NCBI RefSeq assembly: GCF_003815915.1
Contig: NZ_CP033929.1
Span: 1,302,001 to 1,366,000 of the forward strand
DNA from: Chryseobacterium indoltheticum
GTDB lineage: Bacteria; Bacteroidota; Bacteroidia; Flavobacteriales; Weeksellaceae
Direction of reading: 5' to 3'
DNA: 64,000 nt
Numbering within the stretch: position 1 is the stretch's first letter; each line of letters starts with the position of its first letter. Below are positions 16,099-25,190 of this stretch, in pieces. The translations under genes and the position numbers were made by a program. The notes below the pieces were generated by a model. That model worked only from the letters and a program-made list of their open reading frames with translations, was not told the DNA's origin and did no database searches.

Positions 16099-17940
16099 CT
16101 ACTGATTTTCAGTCTGATTATTTTCCTGTTCTTTTCTTATTTGCTCACTCATTTCCTCTAAAACAGGCTTAATGGTACTTTCCGGAAGGTCACTTATTCT
16201 GATATACATCAAGCCGTCAATCGCATCGTTAAAATTTGGATCAACATTGAAAGCAATCACTTTTGCATTTTGCTTGATGTATTTTTTAATTAAAACCGGC
16301 ATTCTCAATTCAGGCTCAAGATCGTCAATGATTTTATCTAATTTATTTAAATCAGATTCCATTTCATCTAAAAAAAGATTTTTATCACGATCTCTAAGCT
16401 TTACTTTAAAATCATTTCGTGGGGTAATGTATTGAGCTACTGCAGAATCATAATAGTTTGATCGCATAAACTCAATCATTAAAGATTTAGAAAACTCTGA
16501 AAATTTATTAGAAATGCTTACGCCTCCCATCAGGAATTTATGATCGGGGTTTCTTAAGCAAACATGTACAATCCCGCGCCATAAAAGGAACAAAGGAAGT
16601 GGCTTTTGCTGATACTCTTCACAAATATAAGCCCGTCCCATTTCGATTACTTTTTTGAAAAAAGGATGGATATCTTGTTCAAATTCAAAAAGAGAACTGG
16701 TGTAAAAGCCTTTAATACCAAACTTTTTCATCACATCCTTACCCAAAGCCATTCTGTATGCTCCGGCTAGTTTTTCTGCAGCGTTATCCCATAAAAACAG
16801 GTGATGATAGTGTTTGTCATATTCATCAAGATCAAAGGGAAGATTACTTCCTTCACCCACCGCACGAAAGGTAAGTTCTCTCTGTCTTCCTATTTCCCGC
16901 ATTACTGAAGGAATCTGCTCATATGGAGTAAAATATATTTCGTAGTTACCATTACTGAAAAGCATTTTATCTGTGCCTCTCAGTTTATTGATGTCTTTTA
17001 TAATATCTTCTTTCGGAGTCTCATCAATGATATTCTGAACAATATTTTCTTCTCTTAATAAAGGGAATTTTACGTATAAATTTTTAAGATTAATAGCCTG
17101 CGCCAGAGATTTTCTTTTTTCATAATAAGATTTCATCATATAAACCTTACGTTTCAAAAATTCACCCAGTTCCTCAATGTTTTCCATCTCGTCCATCACT
17201 TTTACCGTGATAGGTTTCCCTATTCTTATTCGGATTGGCTTTTCGCGGTCATTCATCATTTCTGCAGGAAGCATAATCGTCTGCAAATTAGGGTGAATCT
17301 TGGCTACCTGGTAAAATAAAGTGCTGTTTTTAGCATGGAAATACATCGGAACAACGGGTACTTTTGCCATTTTTATAAGCTTTAAAGCAGGTTTTTCCCA
17401 ATCTCTATCCAGAATTTCTCCGTATGGATTATTTTTATTTGAAACTTCTCCGGCAGGAAAAATTCCTACGCAGCCTCCATTTTCAAGATGCTTCAAAGTT
17501 TCGCGCATTCCGGTTGAGCTGTTTCGCACTTCCCTTCTGCCTTCAAATGGGTTTACAGCAATCACAAACGGTTCCATGGGTTTTATTTTTTCTAAAAGAA
17601 AATTCCCCATCACTTTAAAATCCGGGCGAACTTCGGAAAGAATTTTGCACATCAAAATCCCGTCGATAGCACCCAGAGGATGATTAGAAACCAAAATAAA
17701 AGGACCGGTTTTCGGAATTTTTGCCAAGTCTTCTTCAAAAGCAACATAGCTCAAATTTCTCTCTCTTACAAAAGAATCGAAAAAATCTTTTCCCTCTTTG
17801 TCTTTCAGCTTATCATAAAGTCTGTTGACTTCATTTATTTTTGCAATGCTCATAACAGCAGATGCCACAGGATTTTTAAGAAACCCTATTTTATGCAAGC
17901 CGGAAGCCTTGATTAAATCATTTTTCGATATTAAGCTCAT
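16099..17940 (-). CDS. OlsF-like bifunctional acyltransferase (PlsC domain + OlsB/GNAT domain)
   Basis: 613 residues with two parts. Residues ~75-290 are a PlsC-type O-acyltransferase: NHPLGAIDG (His87, Asp93), GRREVRNSSTGMRETL and FPAGEVS (161-167). Residues ~320-560 match the OlsB-type N-acyltransferase family: FRAVGEGSNLPFDLDEYDKHY, AGAYRM, EMGRAYICEEYQ and FLMGGVSISNKF. This order matches OlsF, which makes ornithine lipids by N-acylating and then O-acylating the amino acid. In Bacteroidota, glycine lipids are made by the same kind of chemistry, so glycine or ornithine may be the substrate here. It is likely peripheral to the inner membrane. The aspartate kinase gene ends 23 bp upstream. 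Confidence 0.8.
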   Translation of the reverse strand: MSLISKNDLIKASGLHKIGFLKNPVASAVMSIAKINEVNRLYDKLKDKEGKDFFDSFVRERNLSYVAFEEDLAKIPKTGPFILVSNHPLGAIDGILMCKILSEVRPDFKVMGNFLLEKIKPMEPFVIAVNPFEGRREVRNSSTGMRETLKHLENGGCVGIFPAGEVSNKNNPYGEILDRDWEKPALKLIKMAKVPVVPMYFHAKNSTLFYQVAKIHPNLQTIMLPAEMMNDREKPIRIRIGKPITVKVMDEMENIEELGEFLKRKVYMMKSYYEKRKSLAQAINLKNLYVKFPLLREENIVQNIIDETPKEDIIKDINKLRGTDKMLFSNGNYEIYFTPYEQIPSVMREIGRQRELTFRAVGEGSNLPFDLDEYDKHYHHLFLWDNAAEKLAGAYRMALGKDVMKKFGIKGFYTSSLFEFEQDIHPFFKKVIEMGRAYICEEYQQKPLPLFLLWRGIVHVCLRNPDHKFLMGGVSISNKFSEFSKSLMIEFMRSNYYDSAVAQYITPRNDFKVKLRDRDKNLFLDEMESDLNKLDKIIDDLEPELRMPVLIKKYIKQNAKVIAFNVDPNFNDAIDGLMYIRISDLPESTIKPVLEEMSEQIRKEQENNQTENQ

Positions 17941-17962
17941 GTGTGTTTAGTCCGAATTAGTT

Positions 17963-19201
17963 TTATAATGTTACCATTTGAAGTGTATTTTTTGAAATCT
18001 GTTCCAATAATACATTTTTTTCTTGGTAAAACTTGTCAATGTTCTCCATTTTTGCATTTCTTACAGTAAATAAAGATACATTTTTTATAACATCTGTCTT
18101 GAAAATTTTCTGAAGTTCATTATTAAGCTCCTCAATTTTAAGGAATTTATCTTCAAGACATAGTGCCAGCGAAATTGCAGAATTCTGCATCAAAGAAACT
18201 TTGATTTTGTGTTTAGCTAAATTATTGAAGATCAAACTCATGTGGTCTTCTGCGATGAAAGAGAAATCTCTTGTGTAAATTTTTAGTAATGTTTGGTTAT
18301 CCTTTAAAATATAAGATTCTTCACTTTGATTTTTATCAGAAGCACCTACTTTAGTTCCTTCTTTTGTAGGATCGACAAAAGATTTCACATAAAAAGGAAT
18401 ATTTTTTTGTTGAAGTGGCTGCAAAGTTTTTGGATGGATAACACTCGCACCAAAATAAGCTAACTCTATTGCCTCCTCGTAAGAGATATTAGATAATAAA
18501 GTTACATCCTTAAAGATTCTAGGGTCACCAGTCATCACTCCCGGAACATCTTTCCAAATAGTCATTGCCGTTGCATTAAGGCAATACGCGAAAATAGCAG
18601 CAGAATAATCTGAGCCCTCTCTTCCTAAAGTCACTGTAAAATTATTATCATCAGAGCCAATGAAACCTTGGGTTACATAGCAGATGTCAGGATTAAGATT
18701 TGAGATAAATTCCTCAGTTTTCTGCCAGTTTACGATACCGTCTCTATAAGAATCGTCTGTTTTTATATAATCTCTTGCATCAAGCCACTGGTTGGTAAAT
18801 TGTATATCGTTCAGATATTCGCTCACAATTTTAGTGGAAATCATTTCTCCGCAGCTTACTACCTGATCGTAAACAAAATTATAATTTGGAGATTTATTTC
18901 TTCTTAAAAATGAAACAATGTCATCAAAAAACAAATTGATTTCTGCAAAAACTGCATGATCTTCCGAGAAAAGCCCCTTAGCTATTTCGATGTGTTTCTG
19001 TTTTATATGTTCTATTTCAGTTTGATAGTTATCTTTTTTGAAATACATTTCTACCACTTTTTCCAGCTCATTGGTCGTTTTACCCATTGCTGAAATTACA
19101 AGTAGACATTTTTCAAAACCCTGGCTGCTAAGAACCATGGATACATTTTTTACACTCTCGGCATCTTTCACCGATGCGCCTCCAAACTTGAAAATTTTCA
19201 T
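17963..19201 (-). CDS. aspartate kinase
   Basis: 412 residues of amino-acid kinase fold beginning MKIFKFGGASVKDAESVKNV, the phosphate-binding KFGGASV motif. SCGEMISTKIVSEYL and TLGREGSDYSAAIFAYCLNA follow, then two degenerate ACT regions at the C-terminus (~300-400). It phosphorylates aspartate, the first step toward lysine, threonine and methionine. It is monofunctional, with no homoserine dehydrogenase part. The downstream acyltransferase gene is likely co-transcribed. It is divergent from fbp. Confidence 0.92.
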   Translation of the reverse strand: MKIFKFGGASVKDAESVKNVSMVLSSQGFEKCLLVISAMGKTTNELEKVVEMYFKKDNYQTEIEHIKQKHIEIAKGLFSEDHAVFAEINLFFDDIVSFLRRNKSPNYNFVYDQVVSCGEMISTKIVSEYLNDIQFTNQWLDARDYIKTDDSYRDGIVNWQKTEEFISNLNPDICYVTQGFIGSDDNNFTVTLGREGSDYSAAIFAYCLNATAMTIWKDVPGVMTGDPRIFKDVTLLSNISYEEAIELAYFGASVIHPKTLQPLQQKNIPFYVKSFVDPTKEGTKVGASDKNQSEESYILKDNQTLLKIYTRDFSFIAEDHMSLIFNNLAKHKIKVSLMQNSAISLALCLEDKFLKIEELNNELQKIFKTDVIKNVSLFTVRNAKMENIDKFYQEKNVLLEQISKNTLQMVTL

Positions 19202-19518
19202 TAAATTGTTAAGAATAAAATTGTTAGATAAAAAAGATTGGTTTTTTTTTCGGAGGTCAAAATTATGGAATTACGATGAGATATGAAATAGCGTTGAACC
19301 GGGATTGAATTAAGATTTGCTTAAAATTGAAGTAAAGTACAGGTAATATTTGCTGTTTGATGGTACAATTGGGAATAGTTACACGGATAAAATTATGCTG
19401 TGTATATAGAAATATGATTGATATAGTGTTGATTAATAGTGTCTAAGGTCTTTTGTAAGAAAATGTTTTTTAATGTGATAAAATTTACGAAATTTGGCAG
19501 TAAAGTAAAAACATAAAA
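19202..19518. other. 317-bp divergent intergenic region, no gene seen
   Basis: AT-rich sequence between aspartate kinase and fbp. No ORF, RNA fold or strong hairpin was found. Both promoters must lie here, but I could not place a convincing TAnnTTTG with a TTG partner. Confidence 0.6.
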
Positions 19519-20535
19519 ATGTCAGATCAACCATTACAGACCCTAGGAGAATTTTTAATTGATAAGCAGGAAGATTTTCAGTATTCCACTGGGGAATTTT
19601 CGCGCCTTCTAAGTGCTATAAGACTGGCGTCCAAAGTTGTAAACAGAGAAGTAAACAAAGCAGGAATTGTAGATATTGCAGGAGCTGCAGGAAACCAGAA
19701 TGTTCAGGGTGAAGAGCAACAGAAGCTTGATGTGATTGCCAACGATATTTTTATCACTGCACTTTCTCAAAGAGAAGTTGTTTGCGGTATTGCTTCTGAA
19801 GAGAACGATGATTTTATTGATATTAAATGCGGAGAAAATGGGCATTTAAGCAAATATGTCGTTCTGATCGATCCATTAGACGGTTCTTCAAATATTGATG
19901 TAAATGTTTCTGTGGGAACTATTTTCTCAATTTACAGAAGAGTTACAGAGCCGGGAACTCCTGTGCAGCTAGAAGATTTTTTACAGAAAGGTATTAACCA
20001 GATTGCTGCAGGATATGTGATTTACGGATCTTCTACAATGATTGTTTACACCACTGGTAACGGTGTAAACGGGTTTACTTTGGATCCTTCTTTGGGAACA
20101 TATTATTTATCCCATCCAAATATGACATTCCCGAAATCAGGTAAAATTTATTCAATCAACGAAGGAAATTATATCAAGTTTCCGCAAGGAGTTAAAAATT
20201 ACCTGAAATATTGTCAGATGGAGGAAGGCGATCGTCCTTACACTTCAAGATATATTGGTTCCTTAGTAGCTGATTTTCATAGAAATATGTTAAAAGGCGG
20301 AATTTATATTTATCCGTCATACGGCCAATCACCAAATGGAAAGTTGAGATTATTATATGAATGTAATCCTATGGCATTCCTAGCGGAACAAGCTGGTGCA
20401 AAGGCTACAGACGGTTTCAGAAGAATTATGGAAATTGAGCCGACAGAGCTTCACCAAAGAATTCCTTTTTTCTGTGGAAGTGTTGAGATGGTGGAAAAGG
20501 CAGAAGAATTTATGCGAATTGACAGCGTAAAATAA
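19519..20535 (+). CDS. fbp: class I fructose-1,6-bisphosphatase
   Basis: 338 residues, the usual length for class I FBPase, a cytoplasmic gluconeogenic enzyme that hydrolyses fructose 1,6-bisphosphate. The metal and phosphate-binding motif [10 protein letters not shown] is at 118-127. Upstream is [13 protein letters not shown] (~64-76), and later [26 protein letters not shown] and [16 protein letters not shown], all as in the family. The menC gene follows with no gap. Confidence 0.96.
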   Translation: MSDQPLQTLGEFLIDKQEDFQYSTGEFSRLLSAIRLASKVVNREVNKAGIVDIAGAAGNQNVQGEEQQKLDVIANDIFITALSQREVVCGIASEENDDFIDIKCGENGHLSKYVVLIDPLDGSSNIDVNVSVGTIFSIYRRVTEPGTPVQLEDFLQKGINQIAAGYVIYGSSTMIVYTTGNGVNGFTLDPSLGTYYLSHPNMTFPKSGKIYSINEGNYIKFPQGVKNYLKYCQMEEGDRPYTSRYIGSLVADFHRNMLKGGIYIYPSYGQSPNGKLRLLYECNPMAFLAEQAGAKATDGFRRIMEIEPTELHQRIPFFCGSVEMVEKAEEFMRIDSVK

Positions 20536-21543
20536 ATGACAGCAAAATATTACAAATATATATTAGAATTCAAGCGCCCGAGTGGAACATCTCGCGGCGT
20601 TTTGCTTACTAAAGAAACCTACATTCTTGAAATTTTTGAAAATGCAAACAAAGGAGTAGGAGAGTGTGCACTATTCAGAGGGTTGAGCTATGATGACACC
20701 CCAGAGTATGAAGGGAAAATGAACTGGCTCTGTGAAAATATAAATCAGGATTTTAAATTTTTAAAAGAAGAATTAAAAGAATTTCCATCAATTTGGTTTG
20801 GCTACGAGCAAGCTTTGTTGAATTTAAAACACGGCGGGAAACTTTATTTTCCAAGCGAATTTACAAATGAGAAAGGCTCAATGACGATTAATGGTTTAAT
20901 CTGGATGGGGGATATAGATTTTATGGAAGAGCAGATTCAGGAAAAACTTGAACAAGGCTTTCATTGTATCAAATTAAAAATCGGTGTCGATTGGAAGTCT
21001 GAACATGCTATTCTTCAAAAACTAAGACAAAAATTTTCAAAAGAACAGTTAGAATTACGAGTTGATGCCAATGGCGGGTTTTCTAAAGAAGAAGCACAAG
21101 TCGTACTGCAACAGCTTTCAGATTTACATATTCATTCTATCGAGCAGCCCATAAAAGCTGGAAATTGGGATGATATGGCAGTTTTGTGCGCGGACACCCC
21201 GACTCCAATAGCGCTTGATGAAGAGCTGATCGGAATTTTTAATTTAAACGAAAAGAAGAAACTTTTAGAAAAAATAAAACCTCAATACATTATTCTGAAG
21301 CCAGCTTTGGTCGGAGGTTTTGCAGGTTCTGACGAATGGATATCTGTAGCTGAGCAGCAAAATATAAAGTGGTGGATTACATCTGCTTTAGAAAGTAATA
21401 TTGGATTAAACGCTATTGCGCAGTACACTTTTACGAAAGATAATTTTATTCCTCAGGGATTGGGCACAGGAAACCTGTTTACTAATAATTTTAAAACGCA
21501 TCTTGATCTGATTGGCGACAAATTGTTTTTCAAAATCAATTAG
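20536..21543 (+). CDS. menC: o-succinylbenzoate synthase
   Basis: 335-residue enolase-superfamily enzyme dehydrating SHCHC to o-succinylbenzoate in menaquinone synthesis. The catalytic KxK is Lys146/Lys148 in CIKLKIG. The metal ligands are Asp177 (DANGGF), Glu203 (IEQP) and Asp228 (LDEE), and the second base is Lys255 (LKPALVGG). The C-terminal PQGLGTGNLFTNN is typical of MenC rather than dipeptide epimerases. Its ATG directly abuts the fbp stop codon, so the pair is co-transcribed. Another menaquinone-type gene (isochorismate synthase) is at 45848. Confidence 0.88.
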   Translation: MTAKYYKYILEFKRPSGTSRGVLLTKETYILEIFENANKGVGECALFRGLSYDDTPEYEGKMNWLCENINQDFKFLKEELKEFPSIWFGYEQALLNLKHGGKLYFPSEFTNEKGSMTINGLIWMGDIDFMEEQIQEKLEQGFHCIKLKIGVDWKSEHAILQKLRQKFSKEQLELRVDANGGFSKEEAQVVLQQLSDLHIHSIEQPIKAGNWDDMAVLCADTPTPIALDEELIGIFNLNEKKKLLEKIKPQYIILKPALVGGFAGSDEWISVAEQQNIKWWITSALESNIGLNAIAQYTFTKDNFIPQGLGTGNLFTNNFKTHLDLIGDKLFFKIN

Positions 21544-21887
21544 TATTAAAATCAAATTGCTTAAAAGACATTATACAACGTCTTCAATGAAGATTGCTTT
21601 CTTTATATATTCTAAAAAATAGAATATATGTCTTCTAATTTTTTGCATGGTGATGATTTTTGTTAAAGTTTGTAAATACAATATTTTAGCAATAATCTTT
21701 ATTAATTAAGTAATTACTAAAGATTTAATGTTATAATTACTAAATGCGTTTTTATACATAGAAAATATTGTGCCAAATTGAAATGAAAATTTATTAATTT
21801 AGCTTTTAAACTATAATTTCTTAAAACCCATTAAATTTCTTAAATTTGCAGATTGTCAGATAATACGACATTTTAAAGCGAATTTTA
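21544..21887 (+). promoter_or_regulatory. 344-bp intergenic region with glnS promoter
   Basis: AT-rich, no gene seen. A hairpin ATATATTCTA/TAGAATATAT (21605-21614 with 21620-21629, loop AAAAA) lies after menC without a T run. TAAATTTG at 21841-21848 fits the -7 consensus and sits 39 bp before the glnS start. Confidence 0.55.
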
Positions 21888-23561
21888 ATGGAAGAAGAAA
21901 AAAAAACACTCAATTTTATTGAGCAAATTATCGAAGATGATTTGGCAAACGGTTTGAAACAAGATCAGATCCGTTTCCGTTTTCCGCCTGAACCAAACGG
22001 TTATTTGCATGTAGGTCACACAAAAGCGATCTGCATCAACTTCGGTTTGGGTGAAAAATACAATGCTCCCGTAAACCTTCGTTTCGACGATACAAACCCT
22101 GAAAAAGAAGAGCAGGAATTTGTAGATTCTATTATGAAAGACGTCGAGTGGCTAGGTTTTAAGTGGGATAAAGTATTGTACGCATCCGATTACTTCCAGC
22201 AGCTTTACGATTGGGCTGTACAATTGATTAAGGAAGAAAAAGCTTACGTTGATGAGCAACCTTCTGAAGTCATTACCGAGCAAAGAAAAAATCCTGCAGA
22301 ACCGGGAGTAGAATCTCCATTTAGAAATCGTCCTGTTGAAGAATCTTTAGATTTATTTGAAAGGATGAAAAACGGCGAATTTGAAAGTGGCTCAATGTCT
22401 CTTCGTGCAAAAATTGACATGGCTTCACCAAATATGAACATGCGTGACCCTGTGATGTACAGAATCTTGAATAAGCCTCACCACAGAACAGGTACTGCCT
22501 GGAAAATTTATCCAATGTATGACTGGGCGCATGGTGAATCTGACTATTTAGAACAAGTTTCGCATTCATTATGTTCTTTGGAGTTTGAAAACCATAGACC
22601 ACTTTACAACTGGTATTTAGACCAAGTATACGAAGAAGGTAAGGTTAAAAATAAGCAAAGAGAATTTGCGAGAATGAACGTTTCTTATATGATCACTTCC
22701 AAAAGAAAACTACAAAGGCTAATCGCTGAAAATGTAGTCAATGGTTGGGATGATCCTAGAATGCCTACAATTTCCGGAATGAGGAGAAAAGGCTTCACGG
22801 CTAATGCAATCAGAAACTTTATTGATAAAGTTGGGGTTGCAAAAAGAGAAAATTTAATTGAAATCCAATTATTAGATTTTTGTGTTCGTGAAGATCTTAA
22901 TAAAGTGGCTAAACGTGTGATGGCCGTTGTAGATCCTATCAAATTGGTCATTGAAAATTATCCAGAAGGCAAGGAGGAATGGTTGACTACCGAAAATAAT
23001 AATGAGCAGGAAGATGCAGGAACAAGAGAAATTCCTTTCTCAAGAGAATTATATATTGAGCGCGAAGACTTCAAGGAAGAAGCGGGCAATAAGTTCTTTA
23101 GATTAAGACTGGGTGGCGAAGTCCGTTTAAAGTCTGCTTACATCATTAAAGGCGAAAGAGTAGAGAAGGATGAAAATGGAGAGATTACAACCATTTACGC
23201 TACTTATGACGAAAAATCTAAATCTGGAAGCGGAACTGAAGAAAGTTTGAGAAAAGTAAAAGGTACCATTCACTGGGTTTCTGCGCAGCATGCAATTCCT
23301 ATTGAAGTAAGAAATTACGAAAAATTATTCACTGTTGAACAGCCTGATGCTGAGAAAGATGTAGATTTCTTAAATTTCATTAACCCTGAATCTGTCAATA
23401 TAATTCAAGGATTTGGTGAGCCTAGTTTAAAGGATGTTGCTGTGGGTGAACCGCTTCAGTTCCAGAGAATTGGCTACTTTACGAAAGATCAGGATTCTAC
23501 AGATACAAATTTTGTGTTCAATAGAACTGTGACGTTAAAAGACTCTTATAAGCCGGAGTAA
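21888..23561 (+). CDS. glnS: glutamine--tRNA ligase
   Basis: 557-residue class I aminoacyl-tRNA synthetase of the GlnRS type. It has the HIGH-like motif HVGH (41-44) in PPEPNGYLHVGH and the KMSKS-like MITSKRKL (268-275), with FDDTNPEKE typical of GlnRS. The C-terminal half is the two-barrel anticodon-binding domain. It charges tRNA-Gln directly in the cytoplasm. Length and motifs are normal, and a terminator follows. Confidence 0.95.
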   Translation: MEEEKKTLNFIEQIIEDDLANGLKQDQIRFRFPPEPNGYLHVGHTKAICINFGLGEKYNAPVNLRFDDTNPEKEEQEFVDSIMKDVEWLGFKWDKVLYASDYFQQLYDWAVQLIKEEKAYVDEQPSEVITEQRKNPAEPGVESPFRNRPVEESLDLFERMKNGEFESGSMSLRAKIDMASPNMNMRDPVMYRILNKPHHRTGTAWKIYPMYDWAHGESDYLEQVSHSLCSLEFENHRPLYNWYLDQVYEEGKVKNKQREFARMNVSYMITSKRKLQRLIAENVVNGWDDPRMPTISGMRRKGFTANAIRNFIDKVGVAKRENLIEIQLLDFCVREDLNKVAKRVMAVVDPIKLVIENYPEGKEEWLTTENNNEQEDAGTREIPFSRELYIEREDFKEEAGNKFFRLRLGGEVRLKSAYIIKGERVEKDENGEITTIYATYDEKSKSGSGTEESLRKVKGTIHWVSAQHAIPIEVRNYEKLFTVEQPDAEKDVDFLNFINPESVNIIQGFGEPSLKDVAVGEPLQFQRIGYFTKDQDSTDTNFVFNRTVTLKDSYKPE

Positions 23562-23586
23562 AAAATTTATTTATATCATATAAATG

Positions 23587-23618
23587 AAACAGGGCTTAAT
23601 TTTTAAGCTCTGTTTTTT
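23587..23618 (+). terminator. terminator of glnS
   Basis: AAACAGGGCTTAA (23587-23599) pairs with TTAAGCTCTGTTT (23603-23615), one mismatch, followed by Ts. Confidence 0.8.
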
Positions 23619-23646
23619 GTTTTTAAATATTACTGTACCATAAAAT

Positions 23647-23760
23647 GCCACGAATACTTGAATATTTTTTGTGTTATTAATGAGAAATATTAATGCTATT
23701 TGTGTTTAAAAGTCCCGAAGAGACGATTTAATAAAGGATAGGATGAAAATCCTATCAATG
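23647..23760. repeat. intergenic repeat with GCCACGAAT phrase and GAAA-capped hairpin
   Basis: Begins with GCCACGAATAC, related to the repeat at 8217. It ends with AGTCCCGAAGAGACGATTTA and a perfect 8-bp hairpin GATAGGAT-GAAA-ATCCTATC (23737-23756), a GNRA-type tetraloop. I recall similar two-hairpin phrases between genes in other flavobacteria. Confidence 0.55.
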
Positions 23761-23842
23761 AAAAAAGATAATTTAATAAATAAAAGATGAAATTCTATCA
23801 AAAATTATCAACGAATTATCATCAAATTAAAATTAGAAAATT

Positions 23843-25072
23843 GTGAAACTATTACATATATACGCCAGTTCATACAAAGGGCTATCGAAAGAAAGCTGGA
23901 TGCTTGCATTGGTAATGCTCATCAACCGTGCAGGTTCGATGGTGCTCCCATTTTTGGGAGTTTATATGACTGCACATTTAAAATTCAGTATAGAACATAC
24001 AGGAATTGTACTTAGCTTTTTCGGGATCGGTTCTGTAATTGGTTCTTGGATAGGCGGATTTATCACCGATAAAATTGGGGAGTATAAAGTACAGTATCTC
24101 AGTTTGTTGCTGAGCGTTCCGCTGTTTTGTTTAATTCCTCTTTTTAAAACGGAAGTGGGAGTTGCTGCTATTATTTTGATTCAAAGTATTGTAAGTGACT
24201 CCTTTCGTCCGGCAAATTCAGTTGCGATTACCAAATATGCGAAACCGGAAAATATTACAAGAGCATTTTCATTAAACCGAATGGCGGTCAATTTAGGATT
24301 CTCTATCGGTCCGGCTTTAGGTGGAATTTTGTCGGCAATTTCTTATGAGTTTTTATTCTTTTCAAATGCTTTAGCAGCTTTATTGGCCGGGATTTTATAC
24401 ATTATATTCTTTCGAAAACGCAATAAACTCGCAAAACTGAAAGCAAGAAAAGTGAAAGAAGCGATTGAGATTAAAAAAGAAAATTCTCCTTATCAGGATA
24501 ATAAATTTTTAATTTACTGTTTCTTGTGTATGCTTTTTTCAATCTGTTTTTTCCAGCTATTCAGTACTTTGACAATTTTTTATACGGATACTGCTCACTT
24601 AAGTCAGCAAAATATCGGTTATTTATTAGGGTACAGCGGATTTATAGTTGTGTTATTAGAAATGGGATTGGTTCAGATTGCCGAAAAATATCTGAGCTTA
24701 GCTAGAACCATGTTTTTAGGAACCTTTATTTGTGGGCTTTCTTATGCGATGTTGGGCTTCGATTATAGTATTATCACTTTAGTAATTTCAATGACTTTAT
24801 TGTCGATTGGTGAGATTTGGGCATTGCCTTTTATGTCGACGATCACCGCCTTAAGATCAGGAAAAAACAACAAAGGCGCCTATATGGGGTTGAATGGAAT
24901 TTCTTTTTCAATCGCATTTATTGTGACCCCATATTTGGGAACTTTGATTGCTGAAAAACTAGGATTTACCGTTTTATGGATTGGTACCGGAGTGTTGGCA
25001 ACCTTGATTGCTATTGCATTCTACTTTATTGTTCCATGGATGATTAAAGACAACAAGGAAATTGTTGACTAA
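23843..25072 (+). CDS. MFS transporter
   Basis: 409-residue, about 12-helix major facilitator protein. GSVIGSWIGGFITDKIGEYKVQ is the loop 2-3 signature (DxxGxxK-like), with a central cytoplasmic basic loop ~190-215. Similar proteins are annotated as drug or sugar exporters; the substrate cannot be read. The start is a GTG at 23843, which gives the first amphipathic segment and helix. It is a single gene before the TonB receptor, with a 118-bp gap. Confidence 0.85.
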   Translation: MKLLHIYASSYKGLSKESWMLALVMLINRAGSMVLPFLGVYMTAHLKFSIEHTGIVLSFFGIGSVIGSWIGGFITDKIGEYKVQYLSLLLSVPLFCLIPLFKTEVGVAAIILIQSIVSDSFRPANSVAITKYAKPENITRAFSLNRMAVNLGFSIGPALGGILSAISYEFLFFSNALAALLAGILYIIFFRKRNKLAKLKARKVKEAIEIKKENSPYQDNKFLIYCFLCMLFSICFFQLFSTLTIFYTDTAHLSQQNIGYLLGYSGFIVVLLEMGLVQIAEKYLSLARTMFLGTFICGLSYAMLGFDYSIITLVISMTLLSIGEIWALPFMSTITALRSGKNNKGAYMGLNGISFSIAFIVTPYLGTLIAEKLGFTVLWIGTGVLATLIAIAFYFIVPWMIKDNKEIVD

Positions 25073-25190
25073 ATATTTTAAATGATATAAGAAAGTTGCA
25101 AATTTGCAGCTTTCTTTTTTTTTGATTAATTCACAAAACATTAATTTTAAATAAACAAAAAACAGTATAATTTTTGCTTTGCATTGCACA

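Noticed and set aside
25179..25190. TTG start for the TonB receptor
   Set aside because: The ATG at 25191 gives a normal signal peptide without extra residues.
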